DNA of 64,000 nucleotides from Arthrobacter frigidicola. GTDB taxonomy: Bacteria > Actinomycetota > Actinomycetes > Actinomycetales > Micrococcaceae. The stretch lies in assembly GCA_003602285.1 (NCBI GenBank), contig QZVU01000005.1, positions 206,412-270,411 of the forward strand, read 5' to 3'. The position numbers and the translations under genes are program-made. Of this stretch, positions 40,956 to 51,300 are shown piece by piece (position 1 is the stretch's first letter; each line of letters opens with the position of its first letter). The notes under the pieces were generated by a model. The model was not told the origin of the DNA and did not search any database. It worked only from the letters and a program-made list of their open reading frames with translations.

Positions 40956-43721
40956 ATGGACAGGCTGGAGCCGCCGGTCAGCCTTATTGGACGATCCGAC
41001 GACAAAGCCTGGCTCGCTGGTCTTCTCAGGGCAGCAACTGAAGGACACGGAGCAGCCGGGGTCGTACGTGGAGATGCCGGTGTCGGCAAAACCTTCCTTA
41101 TATCCTCAGTCCTGGCTGAGCATCCGCAGCTCCCGATGAAGCTGATAGCCGGGGTCGAAGCAGAAGCCGACCTTCCCTATGCTGCGCTCCAGAGAATGAT
41201 TCTGACCCACCGGGCGGCCCTTGATGACCTCTCCGAAGCCCAGCGCTCAGCGCTCCTTGTGGCGTGCGGGCTGGCGAGCGGCCCTCCAGCCTCCAAATCC
41301 TTGGTCGGCCTCGGGATGTTGAATCTCCTCGCGCGGGTCTCGGACGAAGCCCCCTTCGTATGCTTTATCGATGATGCGCAGTGGGTGGATCGCGAGTCAC
41401 TCGATGCTTTTGCCTTCGTAGCGCGGCGGATCCTGGCCGAACCGCTCGTGGTGTTGTTTGCCGTCCGGAGCAATGACGCGGAGCCAACTCCTTTGGACGA
41501 CCTCCCTGCACGAACCCTCGCGGGCCTAAACCGCGCCGACGCCTTGACGCTGCTCGAAACCTCGTCCTCCCAGGCGCTGGACCCGCGTGTCGCTGACCAG
41601 ATCGTCGACGCGACAGGGGGCAATCCACTCGCCCTGGTGGATTTGCTTTCGGACCTTACGGAACGACAGCTCCGCGGTGAAGAACTTCTTCCCGAGCCGG
41701 TACCGCTGGGGAAGCACCTGGAGGCGCATTACCTCAGGCAGGGCCGCCGGCTGCCGCAAGAGACACAGATGTGGCTTCTGGCAGCAGCCACCGAGCCAGA
41801 GGGCAACCTTGAGGCGATCGCAACTGCGAGTGATGCCTTGGGTCTGCGGGATAACGCTTCACGTGCAGCAGAATTGGCCGGTTTGGTGCGAGTCGATTCG
41901 ACCGTGACGTTCCGCCATCCGCTCGTGCGTTCAGCCATATACAACGGTTCGCCCAGTCATGACATCCGAGCCATGCACCTGCACCTTGCGCATGCAGCCG
42001 AGCGGCGGGGTGATACCTACAGGTGGGTGACGCACCGGGCGGCGGCCACCATCGGGCCGGACGATGAGGTTGCAGACGCGCTTGAGGAAGCAGCGGATAT
42101 GGCAATAAAGCGCGGCGGATATATGACTCGAACGAACCTCCTCGTTCGTTCAGCGGCCCTCACTTCCACCCAGACAGTCAAGAATCTGCGCCTTCTAGCT
42201 GCCGGGGAATCGGCAATCGCGGCTGGCGCACCCGCGCAGGCAGGCGCGCTGCTGAGGGCTTTGGAGCCCGAGGGACTCGACGATCTGGCTCGAGGGCGGC
42301 TCTTCATGGCCCGGTGCGATCTTGACACTCTTGCGCCCGTGCCGGGTCCTATCTACGCGCATCGCCCTCAACGACTGTTGGCTGCGGCCCGGCTCTTCCG
42401 TTCCACCGCCCCGGCGCGGGCCAAGCAGGCCATCGCCAGCGCTTACTGGGCGCTGGTTCAGGCCGACGAGATGGTGGAGGGGACGTCCTCCCGGGAGGTT
42501 GCCGAGGAAGCGCGTCGGATCTGCGAGACGGCCCCGGGCACCGATCTGCCCACTCGGGCCCTCATCGCTTTGAGCACCCTCGTCCTTGACGGACCTGCGG
42601 CGGCGGCCTCCCTCGTCCGCGGAACAATCGCTCAGGCAACAGCGCCTGGAACTCCCGACGGGGACCTCCTGCAGTCCTTCATTTGCATTGCATATGCCGC
42701 GTGCCTTCTGAGAGACCCGGAATCAAGCGAAGCGGTTCTTCAGCGCGCGGAACACGCTGCGCGGGATCGTGGCGCAACCCTGGTCCTTTGCCGCATCCTT
42801 CTCCTCGGCGCGTACCTTAATATGCAGCAAGGGAGGATCCGCGAGGGCAGTGAGCGTCTCAACAGCGCAGCGGTGATCATCTCTTTCATGGGACTCCCAA
42901 AGGTGTGGGCCGACATGGTCACGTCCCTGCCGGTACTCCGCGGATGGCTCGGCGATGAATCAATCACCAGGGAGGACGAGGTCTCCGCCGAGGCAAGAGC
43001 TTACGGGTACGGCCTAAGCGGTTCCTCCCGCCTCATCGGGACCCTGTTGCTCCGAGCATCGGAAGGCCGCTATGTCGAAGCGTGGAACGCCGGCCGCCAA
43101 ATCAGGCATGATGACCCGTTCTTCACCGGCGCCTTGTACCTGCCGGACCTTGTTGAATGTGCGGCACGCGCCGGCGATCATCAATCGGCGAACAACCTCC
43201 TTCAGCGCTTGCGGGAGGAGAACGGCCACTCCAAGAGTAAGTGGGCGGAAGGGCTTGAGGAGCGAAGCATGACCCATCTCGACGAGGACGCACCCGCCCC
43301 GCATTTCGAACGCGCCCTGGAATTGCTCACCGGGCCTGCTCTGGAAATGGATGCCGCGCGGACACATCTGCTGTACGGGGAATGGCTTCGCCGCCGGCGC
43401 CGACGGACCGAAGCCGCCGCTCACCTTTTCAATGCGTTTGAGATATTCCAACGGCTGGGCGCGCCGGGATGGTCGGCACGGGCGCGCCGGGAACTTGCCG
43501 CACTCGGAGAAACACTCGGGCACAACAAACAGACCCTCGCTGCGACACTTACGCCGCAGGAGCTGTCCGTTGCCAGACTTGCTGCAGCGGGCAACACCAA
43601 CGCCGACATCGCTGCCGAACTCTTCCTGAGCTCCCACACCGTGGACTACCACCTGCGGAAGGTGTTCCGAAAGCTCGGGGTGACTTCGCGGAGGCAGCTT
43701 CACAAGATTAACCTCGACTGA
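40956..43721 (+). CDS. Large LuxR-family regulator with AAA ATPase domain (LAL/MalT-like)
   Basis: A 921-residue STAND-type regulator. Residues about 10-270 hold an AAA ATPase with Walker A VRGDAGVGKTFL near 39 and Walker B FVCFIDDAQW near 133. A long helical tetratricopeptide-like region (about 350-820) follows, and the C-terminal helix-turn-helix LTPQELSVARLAAAGNTNAD to LSSHTVDYHLRKVFRKLGV occupies about 864-915. Such proteins switch on operons after binding a ligand and ATP. It probably regulates the hydrolase genes immediately downstream; this is inferred from position only. Confidence 0.92.
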   Translation: MDRLEPPVSLIGRSDDKAWLAGLLRAATEGHGAAGVVRGDAGVGKTFLISSVLAEHPQLPMKLIAGVEAEADLPYAALQRMILTHRAALDDLSEAQRSALLVACGLASGPPASKSLVGLGMLNLLARVSDEAPFVCFIDDAQWVDRESLDAFAFVARRILAEPLVVLFAVRSNDAEPTPLDDLPARTLAGLNRADALTLLETSSSQALDPRVADQIVDATGGNPLALVDLLSDLTERQLRGEELLPEPVPLGKHLEAHYLRQGRRLPQETQMWLLAAATEPEGNLEAIATASDALGLRDNASRAAELAGLVRVDSTVTFRHPLVRSAIYNGSPSHDIRAMHLHLAHAAERRGDTYRWVTHRAAATIGPDDEVADALEEAADMAIKRGGYMTRTNLLVRSAALTSTQTVKNLRLLAAGESAIAAGAPAQAGALLRALEPEGLDDLARGRLFMARCDLDTLAPVPGPIYAHRPQRLLAAARLFRSTAPARAKQAIASAYWALVQADEMVEGTSSREVAEEARRICETAPGTDLPTRALIALSTLVLDGPAAAASLVRGTIAQATAPGTPDGDLLQSFICIAYAACLLRDPESSEAVLQRAEHAARDRGATLVLCRILLLGAYLNMQQGRIREGSERLNSAAVIISFMGLPKVWADMVTSLPVLRGWLGDESITREDEVSAEARAYGYGLSGSSRLIGTLLLRASEGRYVEAWNAGRQIRHDDPFFTGALYLPDLVECAARAGDHQSANNLLQRLREENGHSKSKWAEGLEERSMTHLDEDAPAPHFERALELLTGPALEMDAARTHLLYGEWLRRRRRRTEAAAHLFNAFEIFQRLGAPGWSARARRELAALGETLGHNKQTLAATLTPQELSVARLAAAGNTNADIAAELFLSSHTVDYHLRKVFRKLGVTSRRQLHKINLD

Positions 43722-43977
43722 GGTGTGCCGCCGGGTTGCGGACCGCCCCGGCCTCAAAGAACACCGCCCCCACTTCGGGCCTGGTTGGGTTCGTAGTGCT
43801 CTTGCCACAATCGCGTAGGGTGCCGCGCAGTGAGTGGGCACCTGATCAGTCCACGCGTGTAGCCCCACAGCGCGACGTGCGCCTTCGGACTGTGCACCGC
43901 ACGCGATGCGGGCTGTTCCCTCGCCGTGGGATCTTCGGAAGGGACCATGCTGGCGCCGAACCGAAGGAAAGATCTCC

Positions 43978-44805
43978 ATGAGCTACGTGACAACCGAAGA
44001 TGGAACGCAGATCTTCTACAAGGACTGGGGACCGGCCGACGGAACCGCCGTCCTGCTCAGCCACGGCTGGCCGCTGAACGCCGATGCCTGGGACAGTCAG
44101 GCTCTCTTTCTCGCCGAAAACGGATGCCGCGTCATTGCCCATGACCGCCGCGGGCACGGCCGCTCCACGCAGACCTGGGCCGGCAATGAAATGGACACCT
44201 ACGCCGACGACCTTGCCGTGGTGCTGGACTCGCTCGACCTCAATGGCATCACTCTCGTGGGCCACTCCACCGGTGGAGGGGAGGTTGCCCACTATGTGGG
44301 CCGGCACGGCCCGGCACGGGTCGCAAAGCTCGTTCTCGTTTCAGCAGTTCCTCCGCTCATGCTGCGGACCGATGACAATCCCGAAGGCCTGCCGGTGGAG
44401 GTGTTCGACAATATCCGGGCAGGGGAACGCGCGTCCCGCTCCCAGTTGTACCGGGACTTGGCCGACGGCCCGTTCTTCGGCCACAACCGGCGCGGCGACA
44501 TCCCGCAGGGCGTACGGGACGCCTTTTGGCTGCAGGGAATGGCCTCGGGCCACCGCGCCGCCTATGAATGTATCGCCGCCTTCTCGGCAACCGACTTCCG
44601 CGAGGACCTGGCAAAGATCGACGTGCCCACTCTCGTCATCCACGGCGACGACGACCAGATCGTTCCGTTCGAGGTCGGCGGCCAACGCTCCGCGAAGCTC
44701 ATCTCCGGCGCAGACCTGAAGGTCTATGACAATGCGGGTCACGCGCTGCCCGACACCGAGAAGGAACGCCTCTCTCGTGACCTCCTCGACTTCATCCGCT
44801 CTTGA
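43978..44805 (+). CDS. Alpha/beta hydrolase (chloroperoxidase/arylesterase type)
   Basis: A 275-residue alpha/beta hydrolase. Ser nucleophile elbow [13 protein letters not shown] near residue 97, the oxyanion loop [13 protein letters not shown], the acid [12 protein letters not shown] and the catalytic His in [14 protein letters not shown] complete the triad. Closest group: non-haem chloroperoxidases/arylesterases, which hydrolyse aryl or short-chain esters and can perhydrolyse. A GAAGGAAA site precedes the ATG. First of three closely packed plus-strand genes. Confidence 0.9.
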   Translation: MSYVTTEDGTQIFYKDWGPADGTAVLLSHGWPLNADAWDSQALFLAENGCRVIAHDRRGHGRSTQTWAGNEMDTYADDLAVVLDSLDLNGITLVGHSTGGGEVAHYVGRHGPARVAKLVLVSAVPPLMLRTDDNPEGLPVEVFDNIRAGERASRSQLYRDLADGPFFGHNRRGDIPQGVRDAFWLQGMASGHRAAYECIAAFSATDFREDLAKIDVPTLVIHGDDDQIVPFEVGGQRSAKLISGADLKVYDNAGHALPDTEKERLSRDLLDFIRS

Positions 44806-44829
44806 GCCCGCAGAGAAAGGCATTCGAAA

Positions 44830-45669
44830 ATGAACCCACCGACTGAACCCAAACCACCGATCGTCCTGGTCCATGGCCTGTGGATGACCCCATCCAGCTG
44901 GGACACCTGGGCCGCGAGATTCCGCGGTCTCGGCCATGAGGTCATCGTGCCGGGCTGGCCGGGTGTCGATGACCGGTCCCCGGACAGCGTCCGCTACGAC
45001 CCCAGTGCCCTTGAAGGCGTCGGCATCAAAGAGATCGTCAACCATTATGACCGGATCATCCGGGCTATGCCCGAGCAGCCGATCATCATGGGCCACTCCT
45101 TCGGCGGAATCTTCGTTCAGATGCTCCTCGACCGCGGACTTGGGATCGCGGGGGTCGGAGTCGAACCCGGACAGCCCGCAGGGGTGCTTGCCCTGCCGTT
45201 CTCAACGCTGCGAACCGGCCTGCCGATCCTGTCGAATCCGTTCCGGATCAACAAGGCCAGCCGGTTCACCAAACGCCACTTCCACTACACCTTCGGAAAC
45301 GACCTCAGCCGGGCCGAATCCGACAAGGAATGGGAATCAAGCGCCATCAACTCCGTGAACCGGGTCTTCTTCGAAGGCGTGCTCTCCCTCCCAAAGCAGA
45401 AGACCGGCATCACGAAAGTCGACTTCCTCAAGCCGGACCGGGCCCCGCTCCTGCTTATCTCCGGCGGCATCGATCACGTTGCCCCGCCGGCGATCCAGAA
45501 AGCGGCGCTCAAAAAGTACGCGCAGGGACCGTCGCTCGTCGAACGCGTCGAGTTTCCGGGACGGACCCACCGCATCGTGAGCCAGGAGGGGTGGGAAGAA
45601 GTCGCAGACTACGCCCTGACTTGGTCGCTGCAGCATGCGGCCGCCCGTGACACCCAGCACCACCGATAG
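44830..45669 (+). CDS. Alpha/beta hydrolase
   Basis: A 279-residue alpha/beta hydrolase. IVLVHGLWMTPSSWDTWAA is the oxyanion loop, IIMGHSFGGIFVQMLLD near residue 94 carries the nucleophile Ser, LLLISGGIDHVAPPAIQ the acid and FPGRTHRIVSQEGWE the catalytic His. The start lies 24 bases after the previous hydrolase gene and has GAAAGG upstream. Family members cleave esters, lactones or epoxides; the pair suggests ester or lactone breakdown, with the specific substrate unknown. Confidence 0.88.
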   Translation: MNPPTEPKPPIVLVHGLWMTPSSWDTWAARFRGLGHEVIVPGWPGVDDRSPDSVRYDPSALEGVGIKEIVNHYDRIIRAMPEQPIIMGHSFGGIFVQMLLDRGLGIAGVGVEPGQPAGVLALPFSTLRTGLPILSNPFRINKASRFTKRHFHYTFGNDLSRAESDKEWESSAINSVNRVFFEGVLSLPKQKTGITKVDFLKPDRAPLLLISGGIDHVAPPAIQKAALKKYAQGPSLVERVEFPGRTHRIVSQEGWEEVADYALTWSLQHAAARDTQHHR

Positions 45670-45684
45670 TTAGGTCCCAGGAGT

Positions 45685-46527
45685 GTGGAGCAGCTCCGGA
45701 TCACCCACATCGGTGGGCCGACGGCCCTGATCGAACTGGACGGGTGGAGAATCCTCACCGATCCGACCTTTGATGATCCGGGCCGCCGGTACCGATTTGG
45801 ACTTGGCACGTCCTCGGTAAAGACCGGCCACCCGGCGCTGCAGCCCGCTGACCTCGAGCCGGTCGACGCGGTTCTGCTCTCGCACGATCATCACGCGGAC
45901 AACCTGGACGGCCGCGGACGCCGGATGCTCCCGTCCGTGCCAACGGTAGTGACCACCAGAAGTGGTGCGAAACGGTTGGCATTGCCTAATACCCAAGGGC
46001 TTCGCCCCTGGGAGCAGATGACGCTGCGCAAGCCCGGGATCTCACCGCTTTGCATCATCGCCACTCCGGCCCGTCACGGGCCCGCTCTTAGCCTGCCTGT
46101 CGTTGGCCGGACACTCGGTTTCGCACTCCAGCGACCTGGGGCGGACACCATCGCCCTCTGGATGTCGGGGGACTCCGTTCTCTACCGCGGCCTCAAGGAG
46201 GTCGCGCGCCGGTTCGAGATCGACGTCGCCCTGCTGCACCTGGGCGCTGTCCGGTTCCGGGCTACCGGACCGGTGAGGTACACCATGAACGCCCGAGACG
46301 GGGCCCGGTTGCTCAAACTCATCAGCCCCCAGGTGGCGATACCGGTCCACTACGAAGGCTGGAGCCACTTCAGCGAAGGCCGCGGCGTCGCCCTCAAACA
46401 GCTTCACTCTCGGCCAGGCGAGATTACGGAGGTCTTCTGGCTGCCGCCCGGGCGCCCCTCCCCCATCCCGCTCAAATCCACCCGGCCCGCCCCCACAGGA
46501 TTGAATGCAGAAGGAGGATCACCATGA
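45685..46527 (+). CDS. MBL-fold metallo-hydrolase (UlaG-like)
   Basis: A 280-residue metallo-beta-lactamase-fold protein. The metal motif is LLSHDHHADN near residue 65 (H-x-H-x-D-H pattern modified to HDHHAD); WMSGDSVLYR carries the later Asp and IPVHYEGWSHFSEG a late His. It resembles UlaG and related lactonase/phosphodiesterase-like hydrolases. It starts at a GTG 15 bases after the second alpha/beta hydrolase stop, so the three genes probably form one transcript for ester or lactone turnover. Confidence 0.85.
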   Translation: MEQLRITHIGGPTALIELDGWRILTDPTFDDPGRRYRFGLGTSSVKTGHPALQPADLEPVDAVLLSHDHHADNLDGRGRRMLPSVPTVVTTRSGAKRLALPNTQGLRPWEQMTLRKPGISPLCIIATPARHGPALSLPVVGRTLGFALQRPGADTIALWMSGDSVLYRGLKEVARRFEIDVALLHLGAVRFRATGPVRYTMNARDGARLLKLISPQVAIPVHYEGWSHFSEGRGVALKQLHSRPGEITEVFWLPPGRPSPIPLKSTRPAPTGLNAEGGSP

Positions 46528-46788
46528 GGCCCTGTTCCCCCAGAATCTCCCCAAGCAAATCGCCGACTTCACGGCCGTCAGCCGGCGCCACCACTGTGGA
46601 GGTCAAGAGCTCCCACGTGCCCATGATGTCCCGTCCCTCCAAGGTAGCCGCCCTGATCGATCGGGCCATCGTCGGAACCCATTGACGCAACACCAGGTCG
46701 GAAGGGGCTGAACAGTCGCCCCAGCCGTCCAGCCAAACACCCTAATCCGGCGACTCCTGAATGGAGCGGCCAACGAGAGGAACATATT

Positions 46789-47493
46789 ATGGACGGGTCC
46801 TTTGACGGCGACGTCGTATTCGTCACCGGAGCGAGCGGAGGCCTGGGCACCGAATTCGTCCTCCAGGCCCTCGGCCGCGGGGCTGACCGGGTGTACGCGG
46901 CATCCCGCGCGCCTATTCGCTGGGATGACCCGAGGGTTGTGCCAGTCCAGCTGGACATCACCAGTGGTGCGTCCGTCGAGGCAGCCACGGCAACGGCAGC
47001 AGACACGACCATCGTTATCAACAGTGCCGGCATCGCCTCGCTGGAACCCATCACCTCCGTCGACTTCGACGCCATCTACGGAATGTTCGAGACGAACTTC
47101 TTCGGCGCCCTGCGGGTCGCGCGCTCATTCGCCCCGGTTCTTGCCGCTAACGGCGGCGGAACACTGCTGAACGTTGTTTCAGTCGGGGCCTGGTACCACC
47201 GGGGCGGGGCCTACGCCGCATCGAAGGCGGCCCTCTGGTCGGCGACCAACGCCCTCCGCCTCGAACTCGCTCCCTCCCACATCACCGTCATCGGGCTGTA
47301 CATGGGCTTCACCCGCACCACCATGACCGAGGGCCTGCCCGGGGACATGAATGAACCCGCGGACATCGTACGGATCGCTTTGGACGGCATCCGCGACGGC
47401 AGTTATGAAATACTTGCGGACCACATCACCCGGGACATACACGCCCGCCTCTCCGAACCGGTCGAGGCGATATACGCCGAGCTTCACAGGTAG
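46789..47493 (+). CDS. SDR family NAD(P)-dependent oxidoreductase
   Basis: A 234-residue short-chain dehydrogenase with VVFVTGASGGLGTEFVLQAL (cofactor loop), VINSAGIASLEP (NSAG instead of NNAG), LNVVSVGAWYHRGG and YAASKAALWSATN (catalytic Tyr/Lys). It is clearly a paralogue of the SDR at 28783 (same MTRAFAPV/VARSFAPV and AALDGI landmarks). No regulator is adjacent. Substrate unknown. Confidence 0.88.
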   Translation: MDGSFDGDVVFVTGASGGLGTEFVLQALGRGADRVYAASRAPIRWDDPRVVPVQLDITSGASVEAATATAADTTIVINSAGIASLEPITSVDFDAIYGMFETNFFGALRVARSFAPVLAANGGGTLLNVVSVGAWYHRGGAYAASKAALWSATNALRLELAPSHITVIGLYMGFTRTTMTEGLPGDMNEPADIVRIALDGIRDGSYEILADHITRDIHARLSEPVEAIYAELHR

Positions 47494-47556
47494 AAACCCT
47501 GGCCGGTGCGCTTGTCCCCCTTGTCGTCGACCATGTGCAGGTGATGCAGTGAAGCG

Positions 47557-47934
47557 ATGCATCGGATCCTGCTCCGCGAAGTAGTCATCGACGCCCCGGA
47601 CGAGGCGTTCGCCAAGACTCGAGACTTTTGGGGCTCGGCTCTGCTCGCGGAACCGAGGCAGGTGAAGGAGCATCCGGAAATCACGGCCCTCGTCGGTCCA
47701 GCTGCAATGTCCTGGGTCGGACTTCAAAATGTGGGAGCCTCAGCCGCTCGGTTGCATCTCGATATTGAGACCGACGATGTGGATGCAGAGGTGCAGCGCC
47801 TGGTCGCGCTGGGTGCAGGAGTCGTTGGCCAAGGGCGGGCATGGGTCGTGTTGAAAGACCCCGCCGGGCTGCTGTTCTGCGTTGTCCCTCACGAGTCCCC
47901 CTGGTTCGAAGAGCGCGCCCGCGTCATCCCCTAG
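47557..47934 (+). CDS. VOC (glyoxalase/bleomycin-resistance-like) family protein
   Basis: A 125-residue single VOC domain with paired beta-alpha-beta repeats: ILLREVVIDAPDEAFAKTRD, the RLHLDIETDDVDAEVQRLVA segment and WVVLKDPAGLLFCVV. Of the usual four metal ligands only a central His (RLHLD) is seen. Could be an enzyme on a small metabolite or a binding protein. Starts 63 bases after the SDR stop. Confidence 0.85.
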   Translation: MHRILLREVVIDAPDEAFAKTRDFWGSALLAEPRQVKEHPEITALVGPAAMSWVGLQNVGASAARLHLDIETDDVDAEVQRLVALGAGVVGQGRAWVVLKDPAGLLFCVVPHESPWFEERARVIP

Positions 47935-48002
47935 GACGCCCAAGTCCGCGCCACGGGCACTTCCCGGCGTCGGTCCGGCAGCTGCCATGGAAGACTGCTG
48001 GC

Positions 48003-49238
48003 ATGGAGGCCCCAGCGCGCGACCACGACCTCGTCCTCTTCGGCGCGACCGGCTTCGTCGGTGAACTGATCGCCGGATATCTTGCGGTCCATGCTCCGCC
48101 GGGCCTGCGCGTGGGGCTCGCCGGGAGGTCGAGGGCGAAGCTCGAGGCCGTACGGTCCAGGCTGCCCGTCGCCGCACGCGGCTGGACCCTCATCGAGGCC
48201 GACTCGGATCACCCCGGCTCGCTTGCCGCGCTGGCCGCGGGCACCAGGGTTCTCTTCACGGCGGTGGGTCCCTACGCGAAGTACGGGCTGCCTGTCGTCG
48301 AGGCGTGTGCCCGCGCCGGCACCCACTACGGGGACCTGGCGGGCGAGGTGTCCTTCGTCCGTGAAGCCATCGACCGTTGCGACGCCCTGGCACGGACTAC
48401 CGGTGCCCGGATCGTCCATGCGTGCGGCTACGACTCCGTCCCGTCGGACCTCGCGGTACTCCTCCTACACCGCGCCGCGGAGGCCGACGGCGCGGGCGGA
48501 CTGACCGAGGTGCAGCTCGTCGCCAGGGCCAAGGGTGGCTTCAGCGGCGGCACCATCGCGTCCATGCGTGGCCAGCTCGACGGCATGCGGGTAGACCCTG
48601 TGCTGCGATCGCTCGCGGGCGATCCCTGCTCCCTCAGTCCGGACCGGACGGCGGAGCCCTCGACCCGGCAGCCCGCGGACCTGGGGTGGGTCGGCCGTGC
48701 GGAGGGCGGCCTGCGGACCGCGCCCTTCATCATGGCGTCAGCGAACACGCGGATTGTGCGTCGCAGCAACGCCCTGCAGGGTTGGGCCTACGGCCGGTCC
48801 CTGCGGTACGGCGAGGTGATGGGTATGGGGCGGGGGCCTGCCGGCGCCGTCATCGCCGGAGCGACGGCGGTCGGCCTCCGGGTGTTCGGAGCCGCACTGG
48901 CCCTACCCCCCACGAGGAAACTGCTGGACCGGGTCCTTCCGTCGCCCGGTGCAGGCCCGAGCGAAGCCGTGCGGCACTCGGGCTGGTTCTCCTCCCAGGT
49001 GACTGCTTCAACGGAGAGCGGGCGGCGGTACCGGGCCGTCGCAGCCGGGCCCGGCGACCCGGGATACAACGCCACCGCCGTGATGGCCGGTGAGACAGCG
49101 CTCTCACTTGCCCTCGACGGCGACCGCCTGCCGCCCGCCGCAGGATCGCTGACCCCGGCGACCGCCCTCGGCGGCGTCCTGGTGGATCGGCTGCGCGCAG
49201 CGGGCCACACCTACGAGGTCATTTCCCTCACCCGTTGA
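48003..49238 (+). CDS. Saccharopine dehydrogenase-like trans-acting enoyl reductase family protein
   Basis: A 411-residue Rossmann-fold protein. It opens VLFGATGFVGELIAGYLA, has the LAGRSRAKLEAV and ALAAGTRVLFTAVGPYAKYG segments and a GACARAGTHYGDLAGEV-type active loop; a hydrophobic middle (about residues 275-305) can associate with membrane. In mycobacteria a close homologue is a trans-acting enoyl reductase in phthiocerol/phenolglycolipid synthesis; here no polyketide synthase is nearby. The ATG at 48003 is chosen over upstream in-frame codons because the domain begins right after it. Confidence 0.85.
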   Translation: MEAPARDHDLVLFGATGFVGELIAGYLAVHAPPGLRVGLAGRSRAKLEAVRSRLPVAARGWTLIEADSDHPGSLAALAAGTRVLFTAVGPYAKYGLPVVEACARAGTHYGDLAGEVSFVREAIDRCDALARTTGARIVHACGYDSVPSDLAVLLLHRAAEADGAGGLTEVQLVARAKGGFSGGTIASMRGQLDGMRVDPVLRSLAGDPCSLSPDRTAEPSTRQPADLGWVGRAEGGLRTAPFIMASANTRIVRRSNALQGWAYGRSLRYGEVMGMGRGPAGAVIAGATAVGLRVFGAALALPPTRKLLDRVLPSPGAGPSEAVRHSGWFSSQVTASTESGRRYRAVAAGPGDPGYNATAVMAGETALSLALDGDRLPPAAGSLTPATALGGVLVDRLRAAGHTYEVISLTR

Positions 49239-49342
49239 TGGCGATACGGAGACCTCTGCCCGAGTTGGCTCGCCGGCTCCGGTGCGGACATCGGCACGTC
49301 GGGATCGGGGGCAGACTCTTTCGCTGCAGGCTATCTACGTGC

Positions 49343-49376
49343 TTGACGAGGGGATCCGCTCAGGGCAATATATTGG
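49343..49376 (+). promoter_or_regulatory. acdS promoter with GntR-type operator
   Basis: TTGACG (49343-49348) and CAATAT (49366-49371), 17 bp apart, form a plausible promoter. The -10 lies in the palindrome GCAATATATTGG (49365-49376), whose CAATATATTGG core also occurs just upstream of the gntR start. A GATATTGG half-site follows at 49377. Confidence 0.7.
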
Positions 49377-49532
49377 ATATTGGTTATCTGATGGATAGCA
49401 CATATCCGGTTCCCTCGATCGACCTTCTGACCGGATATACGGCCAGCCCGGTCAGAAGCTGTACACCCCAAAGTCCCGCACCCCAGCCCTGCTCGCCCAA
49501 CGACCACTCCAACGTCCAGAAGGAAGCCTCCA

Positions 49533-50543
49533 ATGGCCATCACAGATTTTGAGCGATACCCTCTGACCTTCGGCCCCTCTCCGATTCACCACCTTCCCCG
49601 ACTGACCTCGCATCTGGGTGGCGCCCAAATATGGGCTAAGCGGGAGGATGTGAACAGCGGTCTCGCATTCGGTGGCAATAAGACCAGAAAGCTCGAGTAC
49701 CTCATCCCTGAGGCTCTGGCACAAGGAGCAGACACGCTGGTATCTGTCGGAGGCTACCAGTCAAACCACACGCGTCAGGTCGCTGCCGTGGCTGCGAAGC
49801 TTGGAATGAAGGCCCGCCTGATACAGGAAAACTGGGTTGACTGGCCGGATCCCTCATCGGATCGAGTTGGAAATATTCTCCTCTCCAGGATTATGGGCGC
49901 AGATGTCCAACTGGACGGCGCAGGCTTCGACATTGGAATACGAAGCAGCTGGGAAGCTGCCGTTGAGGAAGTGAAGGCCGCCGGGGGTAAGCCGTATGCG
50001 ATCCCCGCTGGAGCTTCGGATCACCGGCTTGGCGGACTGGGCTTCGCTAACTGGGCCTACGAAGTCGAAGAACAGGAACGTGGCCTGGGAGTATTCTTCG
50101 ACACCATCATTGTGTGTACAGTCACCGGCTCTACCCATGCCGGGATGATCGCCGGGTTTGCCGGCCAGGACCGCCCACGCCGAGTCATCGGCATCGATGC
50201 TTCCGCGACTCTTCAGAAGACTCGGGATCAGGTCGAACGCATTGCCAGGCAGACAGCACGATTGATCGGTCTTGACCGGGAGCTGCGGGACGACGAGATC
50301 AACGTGTTGGAGGGCTGGGCAGGGGATCGTTACGGCGTGCCCGTCGATTCAACCCTCGACGCAATACGCCTCGGTGGCTCACTGGAAGCCATGATCACCG
50401 ACCCTGTTTATGAGGGCAAATCCCTGGCAGGCCTTATTGATCTGGTTACAAGCCGGGATATCCCAGCGACGAGCAACGTTCTGTACGCGCACCTTGGCGG
50501 CCAGTTGGCTTTGAACGCCTACAGCGCGCTGTTTCGCTCCTAG
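49533..50543 (+). CDS. acdS: 1-aminocyclopropane-1-carboxylate (ACC) deaminase
   Basis: A 336-residue PLP enzyme that opens the cyclopropane of ACC to 2-oxobutyrate and ammonia, lowering plant ethylene. The PLP Lys is in [14 protein letters not shown] near residue 51, with [33 protein letters not shown] and YGVPVD. The residues that separate ACC deaminase from D-cysteine desulfhydrase are those of the deaminase: Glu in DPVYEGKS (E295 equivalent) and Leu in YAHLGG (L322 equivalent). GAAGGAAG precedes the ATG after a roughly 150-base leader. A GntR regulator is convergent. Confidence 0.93.
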   Translation: MAITDFERYPLTFGPSPIHHLPRLTSHLGGAQIWAKREDVNSGLAFGGNKTRKLEYLIPEALAQGADTLVSVGGYQSNHTRQVAAVAAKLGMKARLIQENWVDWPDPSSDRVGNILLSRIMGADVQLDGAGFDIGIRSSWEAAVEEVKAAGGKPYAIPAGASDHRLGGLGFANWAYEVEEQERGLGVFFDTIIVCTVTGSTHAGMIAGFAGQDRPRRVIGIDASATLQKTRDQVERIARQTARLIGLDRELRDDEINVLEGWAGDRYGVPVDSTLDAIRLGGSLEAMITDPVYEGKSLAGLIDLVTSRDIPATSNVLYAHLGGQLALNAYSALFRS

Positions 50544-50640
50544 GACAACGATGGCCAAGTTCGGCAAGTGCTTCGCCCGGCAGGCTCTTCATGGAAGCTG
50601 GCTGCGCGTAAAACACCAGCCGGACCGCGGGCCACCATGG

Positions 50641-51300
50641 TCACGCTCCAGGGTCCACAGAACTTGACAAACTTCTCCACATATCGAAGGTCATACGCCT
50701 TGCTCCCTCAACGTCACCCCTGGCACACAGTTCGATGAGTTCGTTGTGCCTTTCCAGGGAGGCCTGACCATCAACTGATTGGAACCGAAGCAGTTCCGCC
50801 CTGCGGATAACGGGTCCAAACTGGTCGAGTACGGCCTGAAGCGCCTGATTTCCCGAGACGCGAACCGGAACGGCGTGCAACTCGTCGTCCGCCTTGAGCG
50901 CCGCCACGGCATCACCGACTCCGAGTGCTTCTTCAAAGCGCCCATTAGCTCTGCGCATGCACTCGATATGGTCTTCGGTAAATTTCCCGATCGCCTGACG
51001 AACAGCCAGTTCGTGCATCGCCGCGACGACATCGCGCGCATCCGAGACCGCATGCGGGTCGATGGTGCTCACAATGGTCGACCGACCCGGCTGGGCAACA
51101 ACCAGACCGCTGGCCGCCAGCCTAAGCAACGCTTCGCGCACAGGCGTCCGGCTGACGCCGATCCAGGCAGCGAGGTCGGAATCCCTCAGCTGCTCCCCCG
51201 GCTGGAAGGTGCCGTCGACGATCGCATCACGAAGCCGCAGGTAAACATCGTCCCGAAGAAGGATGCGGTCAACAATCGGGGCATCGCGAGGTATCGGCAT
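50641..51300 (-). CDS. GntR family (FadR-type) transcriptional regulator, probable acdS regulator
   Basis: A 219-residue regulator. The winged helix spans residues about 10-70 (RDAIVDGTFQPGEQLRDSDL, AAWIGVSRTPVREALLRLAA, VVAQPGRSTIVSTI) and the C-terminal FCD ligand domain about 85-205 (RRANGRFEEAL, ERHNELIELCARGDVEGA). The ATG at 51300 is chosen because the MPIPRDAPIVDR start immediately follows the palindrome; the longer upstream frame has no support. The CCAATATATTGG site also overlies the acdS promoter, so it likely controls both genes. Confidence 0.9.
   Translation of the reverse strand: MPIPRDAPIVDRILLRDDVYLRLRDAIVDGTFQPGEQLRDSDLAAWIGVSRTPVREALLRLAASGLVVAQPGRSTIVSTIDPHAVSDARDVVAAMHELAVRQAIGKFTEDHIECMRRANGRFEEALGVGDAVAALKADDELHAVPVRVSGNQALQAVLDQFGPVIRRAELLRFQSVDGQASLERHNELIELCARGDVEGARRMTFDMWRSLSSSVDPGA

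Noticed and set aside
46505-46711. A 68-codon plus-strand frame between the MBL-fold gene and the SDR
   Set aside because: It overlaps the end of the MBL-fold gene, is low in hydrophobic residues and reads as random; no family resemblance.
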